Shown here one piece after another: positions 8,939 through 18,625 of a DNA stretch of 64,000 nt (the first letter of the stretch is position 1; every line of letters begins with the position of its first letter). This stretch comes from a virus. The notes under the pieces were generated by a model. That model was given only the letters and a program-made list of their open reading frames with translations. It did no database searches and was not told the origin of the DNA. The stretch is taken from positions 1 through 64,000 of the IMG/VR virus record IMGVR_UViG_3300030382_001297, one strand, 5' to 3'. Both the position numbers and the translations under genes were made by a program.

Positions 8939-11900
8939 GTGGTATAATCCCAGAAAATAATACTTTTTATAGAAAAAACACCATATCAACAAGTGGTGCA
9001 ATTAAATTAAATGCTCATTTTAAAGATTTACCTGAATCTGGAACTACTACATGGGATTTAAAAGGTGGTCCTAACGCCAATCGTTATGTAGTTGAAGGAG
9101 AAGTACCTCTTCCCCCTAATTATGGAGGAGGTTCTTTACAAAACGTTTATTTAGAATCCATCGTAAGTGGAACAGATGTTTCAGAATCCTCTATGCTTCC
9201 GACAATATCTACTTATAAGGTTAAAAGTGGGGTTACTATGCTTGAAGGTACAGGGACTCAATTAAGTACTCAGGGTAGTGGAGGAGCAAATTTATTGGTT
9301 TTAGCTCGTACTATAGATAAAAGTCTTCCGTGGGCGGAAGAGACTTTTGATGGTAGTGAAAAGAGTTTAGGAGAAGTTCAGGTATATGGAGTTCCGGGAG
9401 GTAATACACTTTTAGGCGAAAATCCTTATGTAGAAGCTGAAGAGGCATGCAGTCGAATTTATCTGGGTGGAGATTTTTCATTTTTTCACATAGGAGAAGA
9501 TGTAGATGGGGGTTCTGCGGATTTCTTAAGAACTTATTTTGGAAAACAAGAACTTGTTACATCTTCAACTGTAGTTCATGTTCAAACAGGACAGGAATTA
9601 GAAAGTCCTAAGGTAACATCGGCTATACGGGGTAATATGAAAGACAGGAAAATATATATTAAACCTGTTAATAGGAAAAAACCGAGAGGTTTGTGGACCG
9701 CAAGATATGATAATAGAACTGGTCTTAATAAATTTACAGTATTTAAGCCTATATGGAAATTTAGTCAATTAAAATCTATTATAAGATTTGAAAGGAATTC
9801 TGCCCTTCCTAATCAACAAGATACCCCTCAACCAGTTTCAAAAAATAATACAATATTCAATATGGGTGCTCAAAAAACCCCTTCAATATCCAATTCGTGG
9901 GAAGGTAATCCTGATGGAACGGGTTGGTGTGAGAGTTGGTTAGAACTTTCTACTGAAGAATATGAAGATGGGGGTCAGTCATTAAAAATGGCCCATTTCT
10001 GGGATGATGCTTCTGAAAACCCAGCTACTAATAATATTTATGGCTCTCGTTATAAAATAAATCCGCAATTTACACGGATTTGTACAGATTTAGGCCCAAT
10101 GCCGGCCTATTTAGACCAAGCCTTGGCTTCAGCTCAAACAGGGATGGCTGTAGTTAGTGGTAATCAGACTTTAACAGCCCCTGAAATTGATATTAAATTT
10201 AAGATTACAAAAATGGGTACAGCTTTATTTGTGAGCGGAGGAACAAATGCTACTAAATATTCAGTACCTAATTTCACACCCGGCACTTCAGTTGATGCAT
10301 TAAAATCAGTCGACGTTGAGGACACAACCGCTCCTACTACACTTTTACGTAGTTTTACCGTTACATTCAGTAATGGTCCTCCTAAAGATGGAGAAAGCTT
10401 AGATGCATTTCTCGTCAGAACTATATCAGGTTCTTATATTGCTTCGCTTCGGACCCCTGCCACAGGTAATGTGGCGAGGGAACGCTCAGGAATAGTAGGA
10501 GGTGTTACATTTGTTAGATATACAAATAAGGCGGGGCATAAGAAAAATTGCGTGACGGCAACGCCTTTACTCACCGAATGTAGTTTTTATGAATATCCTA
10601 CTTATACTGGAGCCAATACTGAATATGTACAGAAAAATTGTCTTTGGTTTTACAAATCGGGAACTAACGCTGGTGACAGCAATTATGAAGATGTACAATT
10701 AGTTACAATGCCTTACAATTTAGCGGTGGGTAGTGGAGGTTGGAGTTCTAATAGAAGCCCCGCCGATGGAGGAACTACTGCTTCTACTGATGAACCTTCA
10801 GTTCAACTTTCTATGGATGAATGGGTTAATATGAAGATAGTGTGGCATCCAAATTTGAAAGCTACAGCTAATCAGACTACAGGCACTGCGTCTGCTATTG
10901 ATATTAAAAGTAATGGAAATCCTGCTGCTCGTGTATATTTTACACAAGGAGCTTATCAAGATACTGGCATTCTAACCGCTAATGACGAAAATACAAACAC
11001 TATAAATACAGGTGATGAAAAACCACCTTCTTTTAATCTAACTTTCCCTTGTCAAATTTTTCCCGGAGGAGCGGCCTTGTTAGCAAGAACTAGAATGTCT
11101 TTGGGAGATTTAAATAACACATCTGCTAGTCCTTTTGATTTAGATTTCACTAACATAGAAAGACAGTGGCCCCGATATATGACATTATGGTTACAGAATT
11201 ATAGATATGTTAAACCCGGCGATGCTGCAAATAAAGTTTGGGGACAAAATAATGGTGGTGATTCTATTTTAACAGGCGAGCCTCTTAAAGTTGATAGTAT
11301 AAGTCCTCTTAGTATATCTGTAGTTAGTGGTTCTCGCGAAAGTGAGGTTTTTGTAGATTCTATAGCATATAGAGGCTTTAATGGTGAAATTTCTAACGTT
11401 TCAGCTGGTGCGTCATCATTTACTAAACCATTGTCTATAAAGGATGTAGCCCAAAAACGATATTTCTCAAAGGGAAATAATGAAAATTCAACAGATTCTT
11501 TGTGGGCTCAAGAATTCCCTGCATCAGAAGGTGCTAGAATAGAAACAGCATATGCTCCGACTTATATTAGTATAGGATATGAAGATGGTACTGGGTCTAC
11601 CTTTACAGGAGGTACGGCTACCAACAAGGAGAATGTGATGTTATGGAATGGCTTTTCTTATGCCGGAGCATTCTCAGAATTAGCTATTAATGATTATAGA
11701 ACTACCAATGCTTGGTTCAGTACAGTAACGGGAGCTCAAGATATCAGCAATGCTGCATATTCTGATACTGCCAATTTACCAGCTCAACTATTTAGGTCTT
11801 TAGTAAATGATACTACTGCGGTAAGTGATGATGGCAAAAGAGGAGCGACATATGCTTCAGAACTTAATATTAATTCTCAAGAGTCTTCTATTACTAGGCC

Positions 11901-14169
11901 CGGCGGATTCGCGTATGGGTCGGGAAATCATGGAACTGGTACTTTCTCAACAGATGGATGGACTCAAAAGGGAACTATTATGTTCCGAGCCATGTCAGGC
12001 ACTGCTGATGGTACTCAAGCTAGCACAGGAGGAATGTTCAGAGATAGTGGAAGTGGTGTAGTATCTAATTGGGCAAAAACTGTGAATTTTGCGTGTGCGG
12101 CACGCCTTGTGGGTATTCCTTCTTTTGACGAAGATTCACCTTATTTTGATTATAATGGTTATGCGGCGATTGTAGATAACCCTGAAATTTTTGATGAAGA
12201 CCCAGTAGGGACAAATACTTATAAATTTTTCACTCAGTTGGGTTATAGGGTTATTGATAATTTAACAGTTGGCTTTAATTCCTTTGATGACGATTACGGT
12301 GTTATGACCGACGCAATGATGACTGGAACGGCTGCTTATGCTTCAACAGAAACAACTCAAACTAATATTCCAGCAATAAGCCAAGATTTAAAACAGCGTA
12401 AAAAACGTGATAATGATATTATTTTCTTTGATACAAAGATAGACGCCTTTGTAAACAATACAATGATGCCTTATATGTGGATAAGTCCTAAAAAATACTG
12501 GCTCACCTTAGAAATGTGGCCCGGTCAAAGAACTGATGCAGATTCCAGCTTAGACCCATATCAAACTAGTGGTAAAGGAGATATATGGGCTTATGGAGGC
12601 AGCAACGATACTAAAACTTATGATAATATATGTTTATTAAACAGCAATATAGCGGATTTTACATGGACAACTGGTTCTACTTTTAATGAATTCAGATATT
12701 CCTATAATAGTGCAGATGCCACTACTGTCGGAAAATCAGCCCTATATCAGAATACATGGATGTTAGATGTAGGTGCACCAACAGAAAGTGATTTAGAGTT
12801 AGCAACTGATTTTGGCTTTGGGGCATTTAGTGAGGAAAATCAAACTGGAGGAGAAGCTGATATTAAAACTGCTTATCAAGACAGACCTTTAGTAATGGAT
12901 TATACTGCTGTGGCTAAAGAAGTCTCTCCAAAAGAACCCTTCTTAGCTACTCTTCAATTAAATAAACCTACTTCTAATCAGGCAATTATTACTTATGGTA
13001 ACGATTATACTCGTACGGTAACGGATGGTGACGATGCTACAGCAGATGATAGGAAACCTAGATACATTTTTGGTTATAGAGATACTGTTCCTGTTGTTAA
13101 AAATTTAACTGTAAATCCTACTATTAATGTTGTGGGTGGAGATACAAATTTATATGAACTTACTACCGAAAACCTTAATTCTATATCTTTCGAGTGGGAA
13201 GAAGAGGGTGAGGATATCTGGTATAGACTTTTAATGGTGGATAATACTCCTATAGTTAATAAATATACTAACGCTTTATGTTGGATTCCATTTAATGATT
13301 TGCCCGGTAGCAGTGCAGGATATGACCCTCAATATGGTCTAGTGGATGGTAAGGGTGCTTCAACTATTGATTTGTACGCACCATCAGTAAGTGGGACAGT
13401 TGACCCATCTAGCCAGTTAGCTGACCCATATGGACTTGCTTCCGACAGTTATGCACGCCAACGTATAGAAGGACTTGCCGGATATGCGTATTATATGCCT
13501 AACACTACGGGTAGTGATGGAACTAAATTAAATTTCTTCCCTATTGCTCATGCAACTAATGGATTAATGAACGATTCTTCAACTGAATATACAATGATGA
13601 TACATTGTAAACCAGAAAACAACGGGGCTCTCTTTTATAAAGGAAATACTAGTACAGGATTGAATGTTAAATTAGTATCAGGGAAGGTAGTAGTTTCAGG
13701 ACAGGCTGTAACTATGACAGGAACTTCAGTTAATCCTTTGGACGGACAAACTCCTTTAGCAGTTATGGTTACTTATAAGAACGGAAGTCAAATGCCTATG
13801 ACTCTCCATGTTAATGGTCAATTAGAAGACTATGTATCTTCAGGTAGTAGTATAGCCGATTTTAGTTCTACTGCTGTTGCTTATATTGGAAGCGCAGATG
13901 GTTCTGCTACTGACCAATTCAAAGGTTATATCGAAGAATTTATAGTATGGAAAAAACGTATTTATTCTCCAGAAATGCCCGGTTATTTTGAACTTAATAC
14001 AAAGGAATTAACGGAATATAACTCTGGTAATGCAGGTACAGCAGGAGCTTCTTTAACATATCCTCACCATGCAAAAGTATTCGCAATGGATTATTGTAAT
14101 ATTCGTGGAACTTCTACAGGTGAAGTAGGTAGTTCTAGTGATGTAGGATGGAGGACTACGATAGCATGA
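8935..14169 (+). CDS. giant tail/fibre protein with C-terminal LamG-like domain
   Basis: A 1744-residue beta-rich protein, low in Cys, placed right after the tape measure, the usual position for distal tail, baseplate or fibre components. Residues about 1540-1700 look like a concanavalin A/LamG-type jelly roll (YTMMIHCKP..., LHVNGQLEDYV, YIGSADGS, FKGYIEEFIVWKKRIYSPEM), a fold often used to bind host glycans. The rest is repetitive Ser/Thr/Asn-rich beta structure. It starts in an ATGA overlap with the tape-measure stop. Confidence 0.75.
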   Translation: MSGIIPENNTFYRKNTISTSGAIKLNAHFKDLPESGTTTWDLKGGPNANRYVVEGEVPLPPNYGGGSLQNVYLESIVSGTDVSESSMLPTISTYKVKSGVTMLEGTGTQLSTQGSGGANLLVLARTIDKSLPWAEETFDGSEKSLGEVQVYGVPGGNTLLGENPYVEAEEACSRIYLGGDFSFFHIGEDVDGGSADFLRTYFGKQELVTSSTVVHVQTGQELESPKVTSAIRGNMKDRKIYIKPVNRKKPRGLWTARYDNRTGLNKFTVFKPIWKFSQLKSIIRFERNSALPNQQDTPQPVSKNNTIFNMGAQKTPSISNSWEGNPDGTGWCESWLELSTEEYEDGGQSLKMAHFWDDASENPATNNIYGSRYKINPQFTRICTDLGPMPAYLDQALASAQTGMAVVSGNQTLTAPEIDIKFKITKMGTALFVSGGTNATKYSVPNFTPGTSVDALKSVDVEDTTAPTTLLRSFTVTFSNGPPKDGESLDAFLVRTISGSYIASLRTPATGNVARERSGIVGGVTFVRYTNKAGHKKNCVTATPLLTECSFYEYPTYTGANTEYVQKNCLWFYKSGTNAGDSNYEDVQLVTMPYNLAVGSGGWSSNRSPADGGTTASTDEPSVQLSMDEWVNMKIVWHPNLKATANQTTGTASAIDIKSNGNPAARVYFTQGAYQDTGILTANDENTNTINTGDEKPPSFNLTFPCQIFPGGAALLARTRMSLGDLNNTSASPFDLDFTNIERQWPRYMTLWLQNYRYVKPGDAANKVWGQNNGGDSILTGEPLKVDSISPLSISVVSGSRESEVFVDSIAYRGFNGEISNVSAGASSFTKPLSIKDVAQKRYFSKGNNENSTDSLWAQEFPASEGARIETAYAPTYISIGYEDGTGSTFTGGTATNKENVMLWNGFSYAGAFSELAINDYRTTNAWFSTVTGAQDISNAAYSDTANLPAQLFRSLVNDTTAVSDDGKRGATYASELNINSQESSITRPGGFAYGSGNHGTGTFSTDGWTQKGTIMFRAMSGTADGTQASTGGMFRDSGSGVVSNWAKTVNFACAARLVGIPSFDEDSPYFDYNGYAAIVDNPEIFDEDPVGTNTYKFFTQLGYRVIDNLTVGFNSFDDDYGVMTDAMMTGTAAYASTETTQTNIPAISQDLKQRKKRDNDIIFFDTKIDAFVNNTMMPYMWISPKKYWLTLEMWPGQRTDADSSLDPYQTSGKGDIWAYGGSNDTKTYDNICLLNSNIADFTWTTGSTFNEFRYSYNSADATTVGKSALYQNTWMLDVGAPTESDLELATDFGFGAFSEENQTGGEADIKTAYQDRPLVMDYTAVAKEVSPKEPFLATLQLNKPTSNQAIITYGNDYTRTVTDGDDATADDRKPRYIFGYRDTVPVVKNLTVNPTINVVGGDTNLYELTTENLNSISFEWEEEGEDIWYRLLMVDNTPIVNKYTNALCWIPFNDLPGSSAGYDPQYGLVDGKGASTIDLYAPSVSGTVDPSSQLADPYGLASDSYARQRIEGLAGYAYYMPNTTGSDGTKLNFFPIAHATNGLMNDSSTEYTMMIHCKPENNGALFYKGNTSTGLNVKLVSGKVVVSGQAVTMTGTSVNPLDGQTPLAVMVTYKNGSQMPMTLHVNGQLEDYVSSGSSIADFSSTAVAYIGSADGSATDQFKGYIEEFIVWKKRIYSPEMPGYFELNTKELTEYNSGNAGTAGASLTYPHHAKVFAMDYCNIRGTSTGEVGSSSDVGWRTTIA

Positions 14170-17100
14170 GTTTAACATGGAAATCAGGGTCTTCAACAAC
14201 AACTTCAGCTACAGTTTATACAGATTTAACCGCAAATTTCACCTTTACTAATGATGATGTAAGAGCTTTATATATAGATTGGGGTGATGGACAAGACCCT
14301 GATGGAAATTTTACAACAAATAAAAAATATGCTAATTATCAATGGGTAGAATTTACCGAACCTACAGGAGCAGCTATAGTAAGACATACTTATACAGCTT
14401 CGGGTACATTTAATCCCGTTGTTCAAACCATTAATTCAGAGGGATTTGCGTCAGATTATTACAGCGCTGCCGCTTCAGGTCCTTCTCCTTTCAATCAGAG
14501 GGCTCAAATATCAGGAATGTCCTCTACAGATGGAGAAGCAACAGGAGTAATGAAAATAGAAAATAAAACAATGAATTCTGGTATAGATAATTCTCTTTTA
14601 GAAAGGGAAGGAGCTAAAGATTTATATGTTATTGTAGCTCCTTTAATAGCTTCAGGCAACTTAGACGTAATTAAACATATTAACTTAGACTTAACGGTAG
14701 AAGTAGCCACCACGATGGTAAGCGCTACTGATGCCACTACAGTAGCCGGAGCTGGTAGAAGAGTAGACGTGTTTAGTGTTACTATAAGTGGTAGTAGTTT
14801 ATATGACGGAAGTGGGGCTACTGCTATTGATTTATCAGAAGGACAGTGTGCTCGACTCTTAAAGGTAGAATATAAAAATCCCAAACTCACCATTGAAAAC
14901 ACTAGTGGCGGTATTAATTCAGGTTCAACTTATGACGATTACACAAAAAATAATCTCTTTAATTTTCTTAAAATATTTATTGTAGCGAAGAGTGATGAAA
15001 CTCACGATGAAGGTGGTGCTGATGTAAACAATTATTATCCTCTTACTTATGTTACAGCGGGTTCTCCTATAAAAAGTACAGATGAGCCCGAAAGATATTC
15101 TGTTTTAGATTTTTCTCAAAGTAGGGCTAAAGCCTCAAATGTAGATTTGGCCTTTAGTCGCTATGATATAGGTAAAGTGTGGTTTAATCCCGCTTTTCAA
15201 TGGAATGCTATAACAGGAGCAACTAGTGGAGTATATGAATTTTTTGGGAGCAACACTAGTGGGGCAATTTCAGGTAATATAGGCACTACTAAGCAAGTCT
15301 CTTATACCTATGGAAGTACACGCCCTGATGGGCTTAATGGAGAATACTATGTAGGAGCTACTACTACTCCTAGTATAGCATTTGGTAATGATGCAGATGC
15401 TCATTGGGGCATGGCTGACCAGAAATATAGAATGGACCAGTTCTTAATAGATGAATTTGGTAGATTCACAGACCAATACCATTTAACTAGAGTATCAGTA
15501 CAACCTTCTCAGAGTTCTGTTTCTGAGACAGGAAGCGAAGTAAGCTCAATTAGTAATAACAAACCTCATGCGTTCTGGATGCAGCCGGCCTATCAATGGA
15601 CAGGAGCTTCAGCTGCAAATAGAGAGAAGTCTATATGTAAGATTAATAATGGAGTTGGTGGTGGTGTTCCCGGTGGAGCTACTATGAATTATACTGAAGA
15701 GGCTTTCCAAAACGGTTCTGCCAACCTTGTTTCAATTAGTGGTATGAACAGTGCAGACTATGAATTTGCTGATGGCAGTGATAGAACGACTGATTCTGAC
15801 CCTATCCAATATTTCCTATTACTTTTCACCGGAACCACAAATAAGGTATTTTTCAATATATCTAATTACGGTAATCAAATTATTAATTCTTATCTTTCAG
15901 GAACTTCTTTTACTGACAGCGTCGGTATAGCTGACGTTTCTTATTTACATATAGAAAAATCTGGCACTATCCATCAGAATGTACAGTGGAAATCAGTGCC
16001 TTTCGAGGATACTACTAAAGTAACTCTCCCTTTTAGAGACACCACTAATCAGAAATATATAGACCAAAGTAATTCTTTATCACAATCTGGGTTTGTTCAC
16101 TTTGATATGCCTTTGGATTGGGATAAGGCTAGTTTAACTGATTTGTATGGGGGGGTCGAACCCAACTCTGCATATACTGTTACAGGTACTAGATTACTAT
16201 TAACAGGAGCTTGTGGTACTTCTGCTACTGGTGGAGCAGGTACTGGTGACCAGAACCCAGTTACTCTAAACGCAGATAGTCAAACTTTAGTTGAGACTAC
16301 AAACAGCCTTTCCGATAATAATATAGGGGCTTTTAAATATATATGGGTTACAGAAGGCGGCCCCGGAGCTCAGAAAGGAAGAGCTTATTGGGTTGCTATG
16401 GGGCTTTCTAATGGTTACACTGGGTCTAGTGGTATAATGAATTTACATTATGGAGATACAACCAATGCTATAGAACCTAATGGTACTATCACTGGGTCTC
16501 TACGTAGGATTAATGTTTATGATATACTTACAGGATACAGTAAGGTTTTCCGAGGAGACTCGGCTACTGAGTTATGTCCTGTTGATTGTACCGCAGAATT
16601 TGAGAATGATTTAGTTTTCCATGATGTTACTTCAGGTGCGGAACAAGATTTATATGATGCTTGGAAGGCGGACCAGTTATATGCTTTGAAGATAGGTGTA
16701 AGTGGTACTGTAGGAGCTCATACGTTCCCTAATATATGGAACATCTTTGATGGAAATCAAGGATATGAGGATATTATTACTGAGATAGATGATTCTGCGT
16801 GGAACCTTAATTCTTTACCCATTGTTAGTGATATAGGAGTTACACGACAAGGAGCTTATTATCAAGCTATGACTAGGAAAGGTAAGGTTTTTATTGCTAG
16901 AACTGGAGATGTTATGACTACTCTAGGATTTAGTAGTGTAGCTTTGGGAGACGGAACTCGATTAAATACAGATGGTACGAAACGTGCGTTTACTGATGAA
17001 GGAGGAAGCAGCACCGGACCTTATGGTACTACTAACAGTCTTTATCAACAGCTACATAAGATTAGAAAAATACAAGCTAATAATGTCCCAGTCTATTGGG

Positions 17101-17309
17101 ACTTACAACAAAAAGATGGCACCTTTGTTAGATTCTGGGGGATAGTAACAACTGTTAATGAAACATATGGAACAGGCGGCTCACAGAATGTAGTAGGATA
17201 TAATTTTGATATGAGTATTACTAAAGTAGCTCTTATAGACGCAAATAGTACATTAATGACTGATGTATTCCCACTAGGAGGCGTAGAAGATGCCAAAAAT
17301 TTCACCTAG
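14166..17309 (+). CDS. large tail/baseplate protein with PKD-like N-terminus
   Basis: The start at 14166 (MSLTWKSG) is preferred over an in-frame ATG at 14148 because it forms an ATGA overlap with the upstream stop, as elsewhere in this module. The product has about 1047 residues. The N-terminal 110 residues contain an IDWGDGQDPDG loop and VRHTYTASGTFNPVV, the hallmark of a PKD-type beta-sandwich (WGDG ... HTY ... G.Y/F.V). The rest is long beta-rich sequence without an enzyme motif. It likely forms part of the baseplate or a tail fibre. Confidence 0.7.
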   Translation: MSLTWKSGSSTTTSATVYTDLTANFTFTNDDVRALYIDWGDGQDPDGNFTTNKKYANYQWVEFTEPTGAAIVRHTYTASGTFNPVVQTINSEGFASDYYSAAASGPSPFNQRAQISGMSSTDGEATGVMKIENKTMNSGIDNSLLEREGAKDLYVIVAPLIASGNLDVIKHINLDLTVEVATTMVSATDATTVAGAGRRVDVFSVTISGSSLYDGSGATAIDLSEGQCARLLKVEYKNPKLTIENTSGGINSGSTYDDYTKNNLFNFLKIFIVAKSDETHDEGGADVNNYYPLTYVTAGSPIKSTDEPERYSVLDFSQSRAKASNVDLAFSRYDIGKVWFNPAFQWNAITGATSGVYEFFGSNTSGAISGNIGTTKQVSYTYGSTRPDGLNGEYYVGATTTPSIAFGNDADAHWGMADQKYRMDQFLIDEFGRFTDQYHLTRVSVQPSQSSVSETGSEVSSISNNKPHAFWMQPAYQWTGASAANREKSICKINNGVGGGVPGGATMNYTEEAFQNGSANLVSISGMNSADYEFADGSDRTTDSDPIQYFLLLFTGTTNKVFFNISNYGNQIINSYLSGTSFTDSVGIADVSYLHIEKSGTIHQNVQWKSVPFEDTTKVTLPFRDTTNQKYIDQSNSLSQSGFVHFDMPLDWDKASLTDLYGGVEPNSAYTVTGTRLLLTGACGTSATGGAGTGDQNPVTLNADSQTLVETTNSLSDNNIGAFKYIWVTEGGPGAQKGRAYWVAMGLSNGYTGSSGIMNLHYGDTTNAIEPNGTITGSLRRINVYDILTGYSKVFRGDSATELCPVDCTAEFENDLVFHDVTSGAEQDLYDAWKADQLYALKIGVSGTVGAHTFPNIWNIFDGNQGYEDIITEIDDSAWNLNSLPIVSDIGVTRQGAYYQAMTRKGKVFIARTGDVMTTLGFSSVALGDGTRLNTDGTKRAFTDEGGSSTGPYGTTNSLYQQLHKIRKIQANNVPVYWDLQQKDGTFVRFWGIVTTVNETYGTGGSQNVVGYNFDMSITKVALIDANSTLMTDVFPLGGVEDAKNFT

Positions 17310-18339
17310 GGTTGCTATAGAAGGAGCTGAGGTAGAATATATAGAAGGTTCTTATTCACAGAATGGAGGAGGTTCAGCAGCTGAATTATCATTTACTCTT
17401 CCTTTAACTTATGGTGGTGGAAAAAAATTATGGAATAGGGAAGTCACTATGTATTTGAATGACCAAGATAGTACTCCTCTTTTCAGGGGTTGGATTAGAA
17501 GAGCAAATCCTACTTTTAATGAAATAGAAATATTAGCAATGGATGCTTTAGGATATTTAGTTAAAGGTGGAGGAGAATCCAAAGCTACGATTAATCTTAC
17601 TCCTACTGATAATCTAGATGGTTATACTGCTGGGGGAGCTATTACTACTGCGATTAAGAAAGCTAAGCTTAATACAAAAATAGGAACTGACATGATAGGA
17701 GACACCAAACCTTCTATCAGTGCTAGTAGACCTCCACTAAGAGGACAAATACATCTAGAAGAACTTGTTAAAAGTCTTGTATCAGCAGCTGTAGATAATT
17801 CTGGTAGTATCCCACGCCCTAATATATATAAATTAATTGATGATGGTAGTCAATCTCAGTTAGTGATAGAACTACAAGCAGATGTAGACACCGACCAAGT
17901 AGTACATGTTTTTACAGAAGAAAATAATATAACAAGTTTATCCATTAATGAGAAAAAAATACCCACTATTATTAATGTAACAGGTAAAGGAGTTAATGGA
18001 ACCTTTTCTCATGACGGAGCTATCACAGCTTTGGATAGAACTTATTTAGAAGTCCAAAATAATGAATTAAAATCTCCAGCGGAATGTGTAGATTTTGGAA
18101 GAAAAATATTTCAAGCCAACCTAAAAGACAGATATGAATATGGTATAGAAGTTACAGAAGGTGCATATCTCATGGAAAATGATGTTATCAGAGTAGAAAC
18201 AAGTGATAGGAATTTTACGGGTAATTATAGAGTTATAGGAAAGAGTATATCTTTTTCTCCTTCTGATTTCAGTATAGGTATTGTTATTAATAAGAAACCA
18301 CCAACACTGGCGGAATATATATCTGCTAGAGATAACTAG
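17290..18339 (+). CDS. putative baseplate hub protein
   Basis: A 349-residue protein overlapping the upstream gene by 20 bases and closing the plus-strand tail module. The N-terminus (EVEYIEGSYSQNGGGSAAELSFTLP ... VTMYLNDQDSTPLFRGWIRRA) and the tail of the protein (ECVDFGRKIFQANLKDRYEYGIEV, then NDVIRVE and GNYRVIGKSISFS) fit the gp27/gpD-like hub fold of contractile and siphoviral tails. It converges on a small minus-strand gene with a four-base overlap. Confidence 0.6.
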   Translation: MPKISPRVAIEGAEVEYIEGSYSQNGGGSAAELSFTLPLTYGGGKKLWNREVTMYLNDQDSTPLFRGWIRRANPTFNEIEILAMDALGYLVKGGGESKATINLTPTDNLDGYTAGGAITTAIKKAKLNTKIGTDMIGDTKPSISASRPPLRGQIHLEELVKSLVSAAVDNSGSIPRPNIYKLIDDGSQSQLVIELQADVDTDQVVHVFTEENNITSLSINEKKIPTIINVTGKGVNGTFSHDGAITALDRTYLEVQNNELKSPAECVDFGRKIFQANLKDRYEYGIEVTEGAYLMENDVIRVETSDRNFTGNYRVIGKSISFSPSDFSIGIVINKKPPTLAEYISARDN

Positions 18340-18623
18340 TTACGTGGATATTGGGCGCTAGGTAATTGTGGTTGTCCTGAACCAGATACATTATTCAATC
18401 TGTTAGTTCCCCATGCATTTCCAGCTTGACCATTACCGCCGCTTGATTCTCCATTACCTGCATACATAGTACGATAAGTAATTGTACCTGCTGGCATTGA
18501 AGTTCCATCACCTTGTACACCAAGATAGTGTACACTGTCTAATCTACCTTCTCCGTTTCCACATGCGTTAAGGCCCATCTTACGGCCATATCCTGTTATG
18601 TCTGTTGCGTCGCTCCATCCCAT
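18336..18623 (-). CDS. small Gly/Asn-rich protein after RNR
   Basis: A 95-residue protein rich in Gly, Asn and Ser (GNGESSGGNGQAGNAWGTN), two bases after the reductase stop, so part of the same transcript. The composition recalls virion surface or fibre peptides rather than an enzyme. It ends inside the last codons of the convergent hub gene. No family was recognised. Confidence 0.5.
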   Translation of the reverse strand: MGWSDATDITGYGRKMGLNACGNGEGRLDSVHYLGVQGDGTSMPAGTITYRTMYAGNGESSGGNGQAGNAWGTNRLNNVSGSGQPQLPSAQYPRN

Positions 18624-18625
18624 GT